From: Dermanyssus gallinae
Taxonomy: Eukaryota; Arthropoda; Arachnida; Mesostigmata; Dermanyssidae
NCBI GenBank assembly: GCA_003439945.1
Contig: QVRM01001782.1
Span: forward strand, 868,001-932,000
Length of the DNA stretch: 64,000 bases
Reading direction: 5' to 3'
A program made the translations under genes and the position numbers. Below the pieces are notes generated by a model. It made no database searches, was not told the origin of the DNA, and saw nothing but the letters and a program-made list of their open reading frames with translations. Shown piece after piece: positions 31,638 to 49,600 of this stretch (its first letter is position 1; the number at the start of each line of letters is the position of its first letter).

Positions 31638-31979
31638 TTGCTATTCTTAAATAAGAACTTCAGTATGACACGTTTTGTCAGTATGACACAGTACTAACTC
31701 GATTCAAGCGCTTCTTGTCACATCATACCTTATCGGGTGCCTTGCTGTTGAGGGGAAAATATTATGTTGCTTACGAGTACTTGAAGGGTATCGCTATTTG
31801 CAGAGAACAGATATCCATGAAACCAATGAGGCGAAACAGAGATGACATTACTTCTTCAGCTGTCACTTACGTTTTTCCTCCCGTATGCGCACAGTTGCTT
31901 GATTATCGCGTCAACATACCTTTGACAAAAATGACGCAGCGTCAGCATACCTGGCAGGCTAATTAGGGACAAAGGCTTG

Positions 31980-31998
31980 ACATGTACAACTGTACACG

Positions 31999-32033
<35 letters not shown>

Positions 32034-32123
32034 TATACATGTACAACTGTACACGTATATATATGTACAACTGTACACGTATATATATATATATATATAT
32101 ACATGTACACTTGTACATGTATA

Positions 32124-32182
<59 letters not shown>

Positions 32183-32198
32183 CAGTTGTACATGTATA

Positions 32199-32241
<43 letters not shown>

Positions 32242-32291
32242 ACTGTACACGTATATATATATATATATATATATACATGTACAGTTGTATC
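31980..32291. repeat. Composite satellite: (TA)n plus TGTACAACTGTACA palindromes
   Basis: Seven copies of a 14-bp imperfect palindrome (TGTACAACTGTACA or its reverse-complement form TGTACAGTTGTACA, one variant with ACTTG) are spaced by TA runs and the linker TATATACATATAA. Copies occur in both orientations at about 31983, 32040, 32063, 32104, 32179, 32235 and 32276. Open frames through it are repeat artefacts. Confidence 0.85.
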
Positions 32292-32720
32292 TACCGAGGT
32301 CTGGGTTTTAGCTGCCGAGGTTTGCGGCCCGAACAGGGACTTGGCAAGAGCGCGGCAGGACACGATCACCAAATATGACGTCGTGTTTCTAAGCGCGAGT
32401 TCCCCCGACCCGAGAAAACCTCCCAGATTCGGATCCATCACTATCTCATGAGCGGTGTATTAGACTCCGAATCTGCGAGTACGCTCTTGGTGCTCGGCGT
32501 CACAAAGAAGAATCTTATGGATTTTACCGTTTCAACGTTGCGAGGGACTTTGAGGATATACCGCTCGCACCGAGTCCATAAGAGCGGGGGCTGCCAACAA
32601 GCAAGGACACGGATAGCTGGATTTTAACTTCACGTGACACCCTTTTACCACAATTTGTATTAAGGTGAGCACTGCCAAGTATGCAAGCAAATTGTAAATT
32701 ATTTACAAATCATCACAATA

Positions 32721-32776
<56 letters not shown>

Positions 32777-34799
32777 ATTGGTAATATGACGGCACCATCA
32801 TATTACCATGCGTAACATACATCTGTCTTTTTGTACCAATACAAACCGATGATCGCTGTCAGGCTATACAGTGAAGAAACGACTAAGAAAGATGCCAAAA
32901 TACGGTCCAAACGTGCGACCAACGTAATCGTAGGTTGAAAATAGCCGCCATAAATGGCAGGGTCCGAACATATTTTCAACGTGGCGACGCTGGCGGGAAA
33001 TATAAAGCTAGCTTACTGATATAGACAATAGATGCCCGCCTTTCGTAAGCTCAGCGTAAACTCGATGAATGGCGACAATATCCGGTACAGTTCTGCCAAG
33101 TCGTGATATGCCGCCAGCCAGTTTTCAGTTCTTGATCGCCCTCGCCTTCTTTCCCGTTGCCTCAGATTGCTCTAAGATAACGTCTCGGTGCTTTCTCGAA
33201 CTGGTCATTTTATCCATTGCTATCTCGCTACGGTGTCCTGCGTTCCCATAGAGCATAACGAGCCTAAGGTAATTGAACGCACCTCTGGGCCGCCTCAACC
33301 CCGGTCGGTGACCGGCTGACCGAAACATACCGGCTGGGAAGGTGCCGAGTACAGCCTCTCTCTGTACTTTGCTCTCCGTCGAACCTGACTGCCGACCCAA
33401 CCGCTGAATCCGAGAAGTTCTTGTGGTAAGCCCGTCGAGATTTAACGCTCTGCTTCGTCGGTGGCGCGCGGATTTTGCTGGCATTGTGCTCATCAGTTTG
33501 CTACGGTGAACGCAAATATAATCGGGTTTGCTTAGAAAAGATAGCAAAAAGTTCAAAAAGCATTTAAATCTGTTCTAGTTACTTGGTACGTAATTCTGCT
33601 CTGCGGCTATGGGGAACGATATGCCAGTGAAGAAGGAACTCTGTTAGAGCTATGGACGGGCATAGGTGGCCGTAGTGTAACGAAAACTGTTGTTAAAGTA
33701 AATCTTAGCGGCTTATAGGGTTCGCCCATCAAACGAATGGCACAACAATGCGTGGAGATCATCATGAACCTTTTTCTCTGCTGATCTCTGCAAAATTTCG
33801 CCGCGCATATGGTGTTGTTCGTCGAATGTCGCCGTACGTACAGCGGCTTTCCTGATGCATGACGTAAACATAAGTGAACCACCTGCCTGGAACTAAGATA
33901 ACGGTTACTCCATAACCACTTCGACTGGAAACCATTATCCCTGGATCGACTAGAGAGCCGCTGCAGCTTCTAAAAAGTTTTATACGTGAATGGCGGCCGC
34001 ATTAAACTCCTAAGCCTAGGCAAGGGCTTGACAGTGCGATGCCAAGATGATCAAACTCTGTTTTGACGCATGGCTAGAGGCTTTGCATAGACGATTTTTA
34101 ATGACACGATCTGTCACTGTGAAAGTGTAATATACATCATATATGGCTATATCCACATAGTCATTCGTTGCCATTTACGTATTATATTATACGGCCGAGC
34201 CGTATGTCTTATGCAGCCCTTACAGATAATTTTATCTGCTGCGGCTAGTTGGCTGTTTTATTGTTTTAATATTCGTGACACGCTACCGAATGGGTAAATA
34301 TGTATTCCATCGAGGGAAGTAATACATTTCTGAAAGCTTTAATATTTAAGCCGAGATTCCCTTGGCGCTTTACTGCGAATTCAGTTCAGAATTTTGCTCA
34401 CCTAATGCAGAAATATTCGGCGAAAGACAGTATTCGCCTGCTATGTGTCCCTCTGCCCGGATCTATATTAATAACACTTGCAATGGAGTGAAAAAATCCA
34501 AATGTATTGATTGATTGGTTTATTCGCTTGATAGGTGGCAGACGACGTCGGCCGCCTCCGGCAGTTGCATAGTAGGCTAATTAAGAATTTACTTTTCTTG
34601 AACTCGGCAAGAAAATAATTTTTCTATGGAGCTACAGTCATACGTCGAATTCTATGCACATTGTCGGAAGGCCTTTGCATTACGTAATTTCGTTCGTATG
34701 GGTCATGCTGCTTCTTTTCTCGTTAGCCTTCAGGTGCACAGTTCAATATTTCAGTTTTAACGTTTACCTACTTACCTACTTGCCTTGCATAACATACTG
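32292..34799. other. Non-coding, no gene recognised
   Basis: Includes a (TA)n at 32721-32774. A 143-residue minus-strand frame at 33125-33556 is basic and has no recognised motif; I do not call it a gene. Confidence 0.4.
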
Positions 34800-37468
<2,669 letters not shown>

Positions 37469-38406
37469 AAGCAATCCTTCTAAACGGTCTGAAGCGTGCT
37501 CCACGCAATCTAAATTTACACCTGGAAGGCCATCCAATAACACCCACGCCCGTGGTCAAGTACCTGGGCGTGATCCTAGATAGAGCTCTCACAGGAACAC
37601 CTCATGTGCGCTATGCAGCTAAAAAAGCAGCCAAAGCCTCAGCAGAGTTACGGAAAATCCTCCCACGGACCAGAGGGGCAAGCGACTCTCGGCGCCGACT
37701 CTTAGCATCAGTAATAGACAGCATCATGTTATACGCCGCACCCTTATGGGAACGAACTACTACAAGAGCTACAACACGTCGCCTCCTCAACAAGACCCAA
37801 AGACCTATGGCGCTTAACCTAACACGAGCAAGTCGCACGGCCTCCACAGCAGCCGTACAGGTACTCTCCAGACAAATTCCCTGGGACTTGAGAGTAAACG
37901 AATTGGCATCAAGAAAACCTGTAACCAACGTTCTGACGGAGGGCACACTAGTCAGCAGAACCGACACACTAAGCGAATGGAGCCAGCAATGGGAAGCAAT
38001 CCAGCCGGGCCATCCTACATATTGGACAAGATCAATACTTCCTGATCTTAAAAAATGGTACAGCCTCAAACACGGCTCGCTTACCTACCCACTCGCGCAA
38101 CTGTTAACAGGCCATGGTGCCTGTTTTCAGCAGTACCTACACCGCATCGGTAAAACTGACTCCCCTGTATGCCGCATGTGCAACTCGGGGGAGCCGGATG
38201 ATGTTAGGCACTGCTATGAGCGGTGCTCCTTCTTCGACACTGAGCGAGAGCTATTGTCCCGGAACCTAGGACTGCAGAACCCCCTGACATGCCAGGCCCT
38301 TGTAGAGGCGCTCCTCAAAGATCACAAATCCTGGATTCTAGTAAGAAGATTCGCACAAGGTATCTCTGAGGCGAAAATAACCGCCGCACAAAGCCGAGCA
38401 GCCTAG
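37469..38406 (+). pseudogene. R1-like reverse transcriptase C-terminal remnant
   Basis: An open reading with no own start: codons before the GTG at 37552 continue in frame back to the (TA)n boundary ([13 protein letters not shown]..., then [11 protein letters not shown]). VKYLGVILD...GTPHVRYAAKKA is the conserved segment after the YADD box. RRLLASVIDSIMLYAAP and VLSRQIPWDLRVNELA follow. The C-terminal zinc motif CRMCNSGEPDDVRHCYERC (C-X2-C-X9-H-X4-C in form) and GLQNPLTCQAL come next. About 312 codons survive without a stop, so it is a young truncated insertion. It has no catalytic YADD or endonuclease. Confidence 0.88.
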
Positions 38407-38586
38407 ATGGCAAGAAGAGTGGCCAGGCGAAGTAATCTCGAGAAGACAGTACTGCGGCCACCCCCCGTCAAGGGGCAAAGAGGACGACTGGATTTTAGTG
38501 GGTGCGAGTCCCACACTACCGAGGCTTTAACAACGTCGCCCGGTGTGCATAACGCATTTTACCAGTTACCTCTATAAAAAAAAAAA
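37469..38586 (+). mobile_element. R1-like LINE, 5'-truncated 3' portion
   Basis: Begins in the RT domain directly at a (TA)n tract and runs through the ORF2 C-terminus (stop 38404-38406), then about 170 bp of 3' UTR ending in A11 followed by another (TA)n. The 3' UTR block GGTGCGAGTCCCACAC (38500-38516) resembles a Pol III B box. Related pieces of the same family lie at 26724, 62838, 63022 and 63222. The R1-like call rests on the C-terminal layout. Confidence 0.85.
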
Positions 38587-38735
<149 letters not shown>

Positions 38736-40522
38736 ACATACATACAAATGTCCTATATATATGTTCATCTCTACACACTAAAATGTAATTGTGGAGCCCG
38801 TCACAGCAACCCACTCGCTTCTGGAGGTCGAAACGGGTGGGTTGTTGCTGTGACTGGCAACATGGTCTCCGATGTCTCTGTGCTCTCGTCCGTCCGACCG
38901 ACCGTTCTCTGTCGTCTGCCCCTCAGAGAGACGGAAAACGCTACCCTATTATCGAGTGGTGGCTGCCCGCGCATTGGCCGGGCATCTGGCGGGCGGCGAT
39001 GAGGTTTCGCAGTGTGCCGGTAGGGCGGGGGTGAGGGTGAGGGTGCCTGCAACTGGGGCACAACTTGTCGTGGCGGTCTGGGATGTGCGTGCCGCGCTGC
39101 CTACCGAACGACTGCGGCCGGGGCTGACTGACTGGCTGGCGGTGTCGTCGTCGTTGTCGTCACCACCACCATCATCATTTAAGGCAGGAAGCCAGAGAGG
39201 CTTTGTAGGCGTTCGGAAGAGTTTCGGCGGCGGCGGCGGCGGCATTCGCTGAAGTCCTGTCGGGGGGGATCGAGGCAGAGCTTAATCATGCAGGCAGCCT
39301 GCGTGCTTGCTTGCCTGCCTGCATAGCATGCAACGACGAACGCAAACCAACGTTTGATTTGTGCGACTCCGACAACGACAGTCAACCGTAGCTGGCGACT
39401 TCACCGTCTGTCTGTTCAGTACAGCTGTTTTGCGTACCCTCGAAACGACTACAGCGAGGTTTCGTCTATAATTGTGTGGACAACGACAACAACAAGAATC
39501 GTTTTTTTTTCACCGAGTTGTTCACTAGATCCCAATGTGTATTGGACCAATTCTGGGAGACCCTGTATATTCAATACATACGTATATAATTAACGTAAAA
39601 ATACATTTTAAATAGAGGAATTCACGAGCGGCTTCGGGCTTTGAGTGTGGCCCGACTCACCATCAAACACTTTACCTTGACGCCTTGTAGGGAATCAGCT
39701 GTCACTGTACCATCTTTTTAACATTATCTTGCTATCCCACTTGTCTCTTCGAGTATCAGGTATCATTATAGTTGTAGGCCATGCGCGTAGCAAATGCCTC
39801 TATATGCTTCAATGAAGTTCTACATTCAAATGAAGTGAGATCGTTGGATCTGATCATATATGTATATACGTAATAGAAGAGCAATTTTTTATAATTATTA
39901 GCGCATCTACGCGCAAGTGAAGCCGCTGCCGCACTTAATGCTAATGGAACGACCAAGCGCTGTTTATTATGATGAAGAGGGATCGAGACACTTAATTGCT
40001 AGTCAGAGTTTGTTGATCTTGGACGGGCGCCGACCTTTGGGCATCTCGTACTATATTATAGACGGCCCCCAGTGCAACCGATCAACTTATACAGCCCCTT
40101 ATTCATCTTCACGTTACACATGCATGTAAGCGTGCCTTGCGTATATACACATATAGACGCGTCTATCGTTATATATATATACATAAATACGCATGCGTGC
40201 ATACACATACCACTGTCACATAACCCAGGATGCTAGTCTGTTCATTGTTCTCTCTGACTCGCATTCCCCTCGTCATTACCTCGATCGTCCACCTTTGTGT
40301 GCGATTACTGCTAATGAATATTGAACACAGCCGTGTGACGTACGTCGGGGTATTCACCGCACGATGAAAAACGATTGTCTCACAACAGCTAACCACAGCT
40401 AACCGTCTGTGTTCGGCAGACTATAGACTATAATAGTTGGCTATTCGGGTCCACCCAGTGCGCTCCTGCAAATTGCTAGACCCAATGTTATTTATAAATT
40501 CCCATCGATGGTCATCTATGTA
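38736..40522. other. Non-coding; GC-rich 38790-39400
   Basis: The GC-rich part holds (GGC)n at 39226-39242 and CTTG/CCTG tetranucleotides at 39301-39320. At 39561-39578 GGGAGACCCTGTATA looks like a lone end of a CAGGGTCTCCC-type terminal repeat, with no partner seen. No gene. Confidence 0.4.
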
Positions 40523-40626
<104 letters not shown>

Positions 40627-40702
40627 CAAAGTACCCTGGAACCAATGTATTACGTTGTACGCAGACAAAACTTCCCCAATCTAGATGTCGCTAAAGCTAA
40701 TA

Positions 40703-41226
40703 CAGGGTGACTCATGAACATGTGAGAAGCCATATATGGAATTGTAGAGCTCGTTAAAGCAAATATTTTTTTCCAATAAAACATGGTTTCTGAAAAGTCT
40801 TGTTTCGGAGTGAGAGTGAAGTGACTACAATTTGTGACATTGGTATTTTTGCGCGACATGGGAGCACAAACTGTGCAATTGCAAGACAACCAGTCCTCTT
40901 ATACAACCAGTCCTCTTATTAAGCACATCGTTGGTTGTTCGTGAGAATTCGTGAAAATTCTGCTTCTTCTGAAGAATATATAACGCCGACCAGGAGATGC
41001 GATATGGTTGTTTTAACCAGAATTCACAAAATTTAAGTTATTTAATTAGCTTTCACACCAAATACCTTAAAAATATTACCCTACGACCACTCACAGCGCT
41101 CACAACGCACATTTGATGACAATGATTTTGGTACCAAACGTATGACAATGCGAGTTGTGGTTGAGCGATTTTTCGGCACGTATGTCGAGATTATGTGCAT
41201 GCATAAATGACTGACACGTCGGCGGT
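40703..41226 (+). mobile_element. Half copy of the foldback element
   Basis: Starts TA|CAGGGTGACTCATGAACATG and follows one arm of the element at 9875-10949 in order: GGAATTGTAGAGCTCG, CTTGTTTCGGAGTGAGAGTGA, TTTGTGACATTGGTATTTTTG, GGTACCAAACG. It ends a few bases into the loop (GACACGTCGGCGG), where homology stops. The second arm is absent. A 17-bp tandem duplication (ACAACCAGTCCTCTTAT) sits at 40886-40919. Confidence 0.88.
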
Positions 41227-41489
41227 TTGCAAAAAGTACTTTTTTTTTACAAGTCATTTTCACAAATAGTTTGCACACTTACATAAATAGCATAGTTAGT
41301 ATGTACTAAAGCAAAATAAAAATTGAATCGAAATCACCAAGGTTGTCTGGTTTATATTGCTTAGAGGCGCCATTCATCAACTATACACAGGTCAAATTGC
41401 TTATTGTTTGATTGCGGTTGTGTAAAGAAGAAGTGAAAAGAACGTGGTTCGGCAATCTCTAAGGAGCCGAGAACGGAGAAGCAACAAAC
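41227..41489. other. Unassigned AT-rich DNA between element remnants
   Basis: No homology to the foldback right arm or to mariner is visible here. Confidence 0.4.
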
Positions 41490-42130
41490 CTGATTCAAGT
41501 TCTGTGTTAAAAACCAAATATTACCTTCTAAGATGTTGGGAATGCTACGAACTGCTTATGACGAGCAAACAGTATCCCGTAATAACGTGTATCGTGCACC
41601 GCTGATTTTGCGACGGACGTGAAAAGACCGAAGATGATCTCGTTTGGAAAAACCTTCAAAGTCAATAACAGACAAAAATGTTGAAAATGTTTGCGATATC
41701 GTACTCTTCAATCGCCAAGGCACTATCAGGGAGATAGCTGAGGAAATGGAGATCTTTTACGGAACAGTTGTAACAGTATTGACCGATATTTTATGCGCCA
41801 GAAGACTGGCAGGGAAGTTCGTTCCAAAAATGTTTAAATTCCGGCAAACGAATGCCCACCAATAAATATCCGAATTAAACCTTCAGGCACTATTAGAAGA
41901 AGTATGGTTTTACAACTTATAAGGAATACTTCGACAATTTTTTTAAAGGCTGTGCGAGCTCGTCCTACGCAAAAGAGTTGAACTCTGGACAAACAACTCT
42001 AGGATCCTCCATCCAGGACAACGCACCGGCGCACACTTCGTTACCGATTTCGATTATTTGATGAAAAGTTCAATTTCTATATATCCGCAATCCCTTAATC
42101 CGCAGAACGGGCGGGACCTATTTTGAAGAG
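41490..42130 (+). pseudogene. Fossil mariner transposase
   Basis: Pieces in mariner order with stops and frameshifts. FKFCVKNQI and TVSRNNVYR (41493-41600) match the N-terminal helix-turn-helix of the element at 3700. SITDKNVENVCDIVLFNRQG, TIREIAEEMEI and AGKFVPKMFK (41655-41840) match the middle. QDNAPAHTS (42014-42040) is the second catalytic-aspartate motif, with D intact. LKRANHFGR follows. The first and third catalytic motifs are not recognisable, and about 300 bp between the middle and QDNAPAH are deleted or scrambled. No terminal repeats are seen. It is an old, inactive copy. Confidence 0.85.
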
Positions 42131-42601
42131 AGCAAACCATTTTGGAAGATAAAGTAATTTTTTTTCAACGTGTTTATCAGAACATTTCAATTTGCCCTTG
42201 TATTCGTAAAGCTGTTTATTCGAGAGGTAACCAGAAGACGATTTTTGTCAGTAAATGTATGTATTTTGATACAACAGCCGTGTGTTACTAAACTAGTAGA
42301 ATCAGTGCTGAATTCTATGGTTACTTACCATATATCTTTGATGCGCCGCCTAAATCACCATAGTAGTTAATAGCTTAAATCTAGCCAAAGTCTAAATTTC
42401 AGTCAGGGTCTGTAACAGACGCCTGGTCATCAAAACTTTTTAAAGGCTATTTGATCGCGGAGGCTCATTGGCCCTTGATAAGCGTACAAATGTTCGTCAT
42501 GGAAATTCGTGTATGAGTAACCAAAGATGCAGTCTCCGAAACAGAGCTTTCAATGTCCTGGGGTAGCCATTACAAATTGATTTTTAAAGTTTATAAATGC
42601 A

Positions 42602-43209
42602 TCGTTAAAACTGGGCAAACTATCCATCGTAAACTCGTTTCTTTAAGGTCCTGCCTTAGCCCGTTTTTGAATTTGTAAGTAACAACATTTTTAAATAGTG
42701 ACGAGTAAAACCCAATATACTTGTGCTTAGTTGATTGATGATAACTTGAACTGCAGCCAGGAATAAGTACGCTATTAATATACTAAAATGTACGCAAAGG
42801 CATATATCAGACAACAATTTACTAACAATTCGCAGAATGCGCACTTGATAATATCAATACTGTATGCGGCCAATATCAAAACTGTACGTGACTTTGCGAT
42901 CGTTGAAACTGGGCAAATTATCTATCGTAAACTTATCCGCTTTCTTTAAGGTCCTGCCTTAACCCGTTTTTGAATTTGTAAGCAACAAAATGTTTAAATA
43001 GTGACGAGTAAAACCACTGCCCAAATATTCTGGTGCTTAGTTGATTGATGATAACTTGAACTGCAGCCAGGAATAAGTACGCTATTATTATACTAAAATG
43101 TACGCAAAGGCATATATCAGACAACAATGTACTAACAATTCGCAGAATGTGCACTTGATAATATCAATACTGTATGCGGCCAATATCAAAACTGTACGTG
43201 ACTTTGCGA
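42602..43209. repeat. Tandem duplication, two ~300-bp units
   Basis: 42602-42899 and 42900-43209 are direct copies (CGTTaAAACTGGGCAAA...CTGTACGTGACTTTGCGA) with scattered substitutions and a few small indels. Both have matching short minus-strand frames, but these are hydrophobic noise. The unit has no known homology. Confidence 0.9.
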
Positions 43210-44139
43210 AGGTGACGACTCATTAGTCGCGGTGCCAACAAAACGTTCGAACATTGATACATTAGTTATCGTTGTGGTAACGACTTATAATAGTTTCTAA
43301 TATTCTAGGTGATAATTGTTCCGACGTGCATTGATTTTAGTACGTACCTGTTTGAGGCTGCTAAAGTAACTAATCATTTTAGTAGTAGACGAGTGTCGAT
43401 GCTCGACCAGAATAAAGAAAATACACTAATGGAACGAAGGAAACTCAGAAACTCAATACCACAAGCCTACTGGAGACAATTGTATCGTTAAAGCTTTGGC
43501 AGATAATACCCCGATGTAGCTGTCGATTTTTTTTTGGCAAACGAGAAAAATGCTTTTACGCACACCCGAGACGGGTGGTGTGCATCTCGATGCCGATGGT
43601 ATTGGCATAATACCCACTAAAAACCTCTTACCAGACCCCAGAGGACAAAGCGAAAAGCTGGAACTGGAGAACTGAAGAGCTAGAGTTGCTCGTTCTGGAA
43701 TACTACTGTAACCCTTACTTCTCCTTTAAGGTCACGTGGGCAAAGCGCACATTGCGGTCTATACCAGATATATCCGTTTAATGATGATCGCAGCAGCATT
43801 CTTCATGATGTTCCAACTTTGGGTGGCGTAGAAGGGTGCCTGCGCCATGTGCTTGCATGCTACAGGAAGTTTCCCGGCAAAGAGCCGCACCAGGCGCTGC
43901 CGCGGTGAACGGCGTGAATATTTCGACGTAATTTTGCTGGTTGCAATCTTGAGGACCAGCGGCCACTACGTTTTATACAGGTCCCACCGGCACATAGCGT
44001 GTGTAGCCGTATTCTGCTCTGTATATCACGATTCTATCTACAACAGTTCTACAACCAGAAAACAGCGTTCTTTGTTGGAGGCACCCCGTGTGTGTGGCAG
44101 TAATCATAAGAGATTTGTAATAGCTTTGGTAGCCCTAGC
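43210..44139. other. No clear feature; possible LINE 3' remains
   Basis: May hold the decayed C-terminus of the LINE at 44140-46590, but I cannot place a zinc motif there. Confidence 0.3.
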
Positions 44140-46590
44140 TGCCGCCTATGTGGGGATTTAGGGCGTTTTTGCTTGTTCAGAAGTATTGGCATGGACTTTG
44201 TCTATGCGGAGTGAGATAACAGGGCGCTAGTTGTTGTCCTCTCCAGCTACCCGGAATTACGCGACGTAGACATAGTAGCCAAATTGTCTGCATAGGCTAT
44301 GGGTTTAACATAGAGGTGGAAGAAAGGAAGACTCAGGACATAGAGTTGGGCCCATAAAAAAACCGTGGAGGAGCCCTGCAGTACCTATATGAGTTTTGGC
44401 TATAGTTAAAATACTGAGTTGCACCATGTGTTGAATGGCTTGGGCCAAAGCCGCGTGAGTACTGCGATATCGCTTTTTGTGGTCTAGTCCTTTGTCAGCC
44501 TCATTTAAATAAAATACTCGACTAGGCAGAAGGGTCATTTAGAGACGATGCGGATGTAAAAATAAAAACAAGATAGGCCTCTCTCTAGCAGTCGGGTAAA
44601 GTGCTGGATTGCCGAAGTGCCTCCACCATTTCTATAAAAATAGTAGGATGATTCTGTATAAGTATATTAACAGTTTTTCTTGGGCCATCGTGTCAACTCG
44701 TTACCGTTTGCGGCAGGACTTTCTTGAATCCACTATGATGGAGGGGGGGAAGGGGTAATCTAAATCCTCGGTCGAAGGTAGGTCTAACCGATGGGAAATC
44801 AAAGGGAAACAGACCGAGAATAACTTTTTGAGTTAAGTCGGAAGGCAATGGTGGCTGTGAGTGCTGCAGTTTGCGGCATAGCTTCATATTTATATACCTC
44901 CTACAGGGCTCGCCGAGCGTGCCGACGAGTACATATACGCCTGAGTGGATGGCATTTTTTGTGGCAAAGTTATTGGATTATTGCACCAGTACTTAGAAGC
45001 CCGCCGAGCTAGTGTAAGATGCAAGGGGCGGCTTGGTGCCTTGCAAACGTTCGGTAGCATAATCGACACTGTGTGTGGTACGATATCGTACAACCGGTTG
45101 CAGCGAAACTAATTTTGCTGCTGTAGCGTCTCGATATGTATCTTTCAGCACTGCCCGCAACTTTTAGGGGGTATACCGTTACACTAAGACAGATAGTTGT
45201 AATAAAGATCCGAGGGGTTTCGACGTCGTGGTGTACAGACTACCCTTCTACTCTTCTTCTAGGCAACAAGGTTTCAAAACAGAAGGTCGTATCTAAAATT
45301 AACTCTACGCCCCCCCTTCTTTTCTAAAAGAGGTGCCTAAGACATTGACTTGGTGCAGAGCATTGCTGGTGCTCAGCGTCGCGCCTCGCAGGGATACCCT
45401 TGGCCCCCCCCCTAAAGTCGATGAGCTGCGTTAAAAGAACCCTAATTACGACTTGGTGATCAGTTTGTCTCATGATCGATGTAGTCCAGACTTCTAAGAA
45501 CGCATTAGGACATTGGTAGGAGCATTAGCGATGTATATTGAGATAGCCACTCTATCTTTGACAAGAAAAGAGAAGTGCACAGCTTGAACAGCTCACGTAG
45601 GTTGGAAAATCAAGGTGGTTATTGTATATCTGAAAAACCGTTTGATGATATGCAGAGCCGCTGCGTGTAACCGACTTTTTGGGGTTCCGAGGCCAAAATA
45701 AAAGTCTTTATAGGTGACAAAATCTAGTATCAAGTCTAACGCCGGGGCGGACTTAATATGTTTGTTTGTAAAATTAAATATTTATAGCTCCTTGCTATTT
45801 TCTGGAGCACCTCTGTACGTTGCTTCTAGGTCGGGCACTGCATAGAGATCGCGTAGTGTCTCTTTTGCTGGAAGGTGTTACAGTACGACGTGGGCGAGGG
45901 TGGTGGCGATCCCGCAAAACATGCCCGGACTTTACGCACTTGCAGCATCGAAGATTTTTCGAAGGGCCTCGAGTAAATCGTCTGTATTCATCGTTTTGTC
46001 AAGATCTCTGATGGCAAAGATGGTTAGACTGGATTCAAAACATTTCTAAATCCAATGTTATGTGGTAGCCACTGCGGCCGATGCGATCGTTTTCTCTGAG
46101 AAAGTCACAAAGCAAATTAGCAATGTCTCTGAAGTTAAGCGGTAATAGGTTTGCCCCTTTGTCCTCTGTTAGCAATCGAGCATGTCGTTCAGGCGCGGGT
46201 AAGGCTAACGTTTCTTCCTCCTCTTCTGCACCCTCTACTCCCACGTGGTTTTGGTTACGAGCCGACCCTCATGAAGCTAAGGCAAGAATCTCAGTAACGC
46301 CGGGCATTCATTTGTCTGTCCCGTCACTAGCCGGCTGTTTTTTTCCGTCTTCGGAAAAAGCAGGACCACCCGGGCTGGGGCCTGGTGGCTAAGAACGTTA
46401 GCCCTTTTAAGCTTTGTCTTTCCAAAGGTACATTCCGGCTTTTTTTCGTAACAAAAGCCTTGAAATGTGTGGAACAGCTGGCTGTTAAAGACAATCGTCA
46501 GAAGGGTTCTTCATTGGTGCTTGCTAAGGTGGATTCTTTGAATCCATTCGTTAAAGGAGGAGAGGGGGCGACGGGAAAATAGCTTAATTG
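44140..46590 (-). mobile_element. Decayed R1/Jockey-type LINE
   Basis: Minus-strand pieces, high to low. An RT N-terminal piece like HPTIFIEMVEALRQSSTLPD...REAYLVF is at ~44560-44670. A GLLHGFFMGPTL piece in the place of GVPQGS.LGP.L is at ~44330-44370. KPIAYADNLATM at ~44270-44310 is the YADD box with the second D changed to N. Upstream pieces to 46590, including an acidic run (EGAEEEEETL, ~46210-46235), could be endonuclease and ORF1, but this is weak. Many stops. It is dead. Confidence 0.55.
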
Positions 46591-48965
<2,375 letters not shown>

Positions 48966-49554
48966 CACATAGAGGTGGGGAATACGTGACGCTGCACTTG
49001 CTAAAAGTAATATAATGTATAGGCGCGTGTACGAACAAACAGCATTATTATGTTTGCCGGGAGACCTAGTAAGAGGTAATAATTGATCGGTGAGGCGCTA
49101 CAAGTGCCCATTGCCTCTCGTCCGTGCCCCACCGTTAGCGACCCCAATGGTGCTGAGCTCGTGAATGAATGAAAGCGACCGTCCATATAGGCGTCCCAGT
49201 TCCAGCCACTGTGATTCCTCAGCGGGTCACGTCCGTGATCCTGGCGTGACATAGTGAGCCGACCAAATCCGTCCAGATCGTGCCAGCCACTGTAGTGCTT
49301 GAAAACGACACAACGCTATCACAGCGTTGTGGCTGCGGCACCACGAACGCGTATGGACACACGCAGCAACCGTTTTGACGCTTTGAAACGAGTGAAGCAG
49401 TCAAAATTATGCGATGGACTAGGCTCTTGTTTGGCTGCAATTTGTCCAATATATGTATCTTGTATATAAGCAAATTGCGCACGTTAGTACATTACAAATG
49501 GACCCTTTATTACACTTAAATAAATATTGTTTCACTATCCCTCTTTCTGGCACT

Positions 49555-49600
<46 letters not shown>

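Noticed and set aside
31856..32451. Tyr-Ile-Thr-rich frames of about 140 residues on both strands
   Set aside because: Pure translation of the TA/TGTACA satellite.
33125..33556. 143-residue basic minus-strand frame
   Set aside because: No motif, no partner exon and no retroelement homology I can see.
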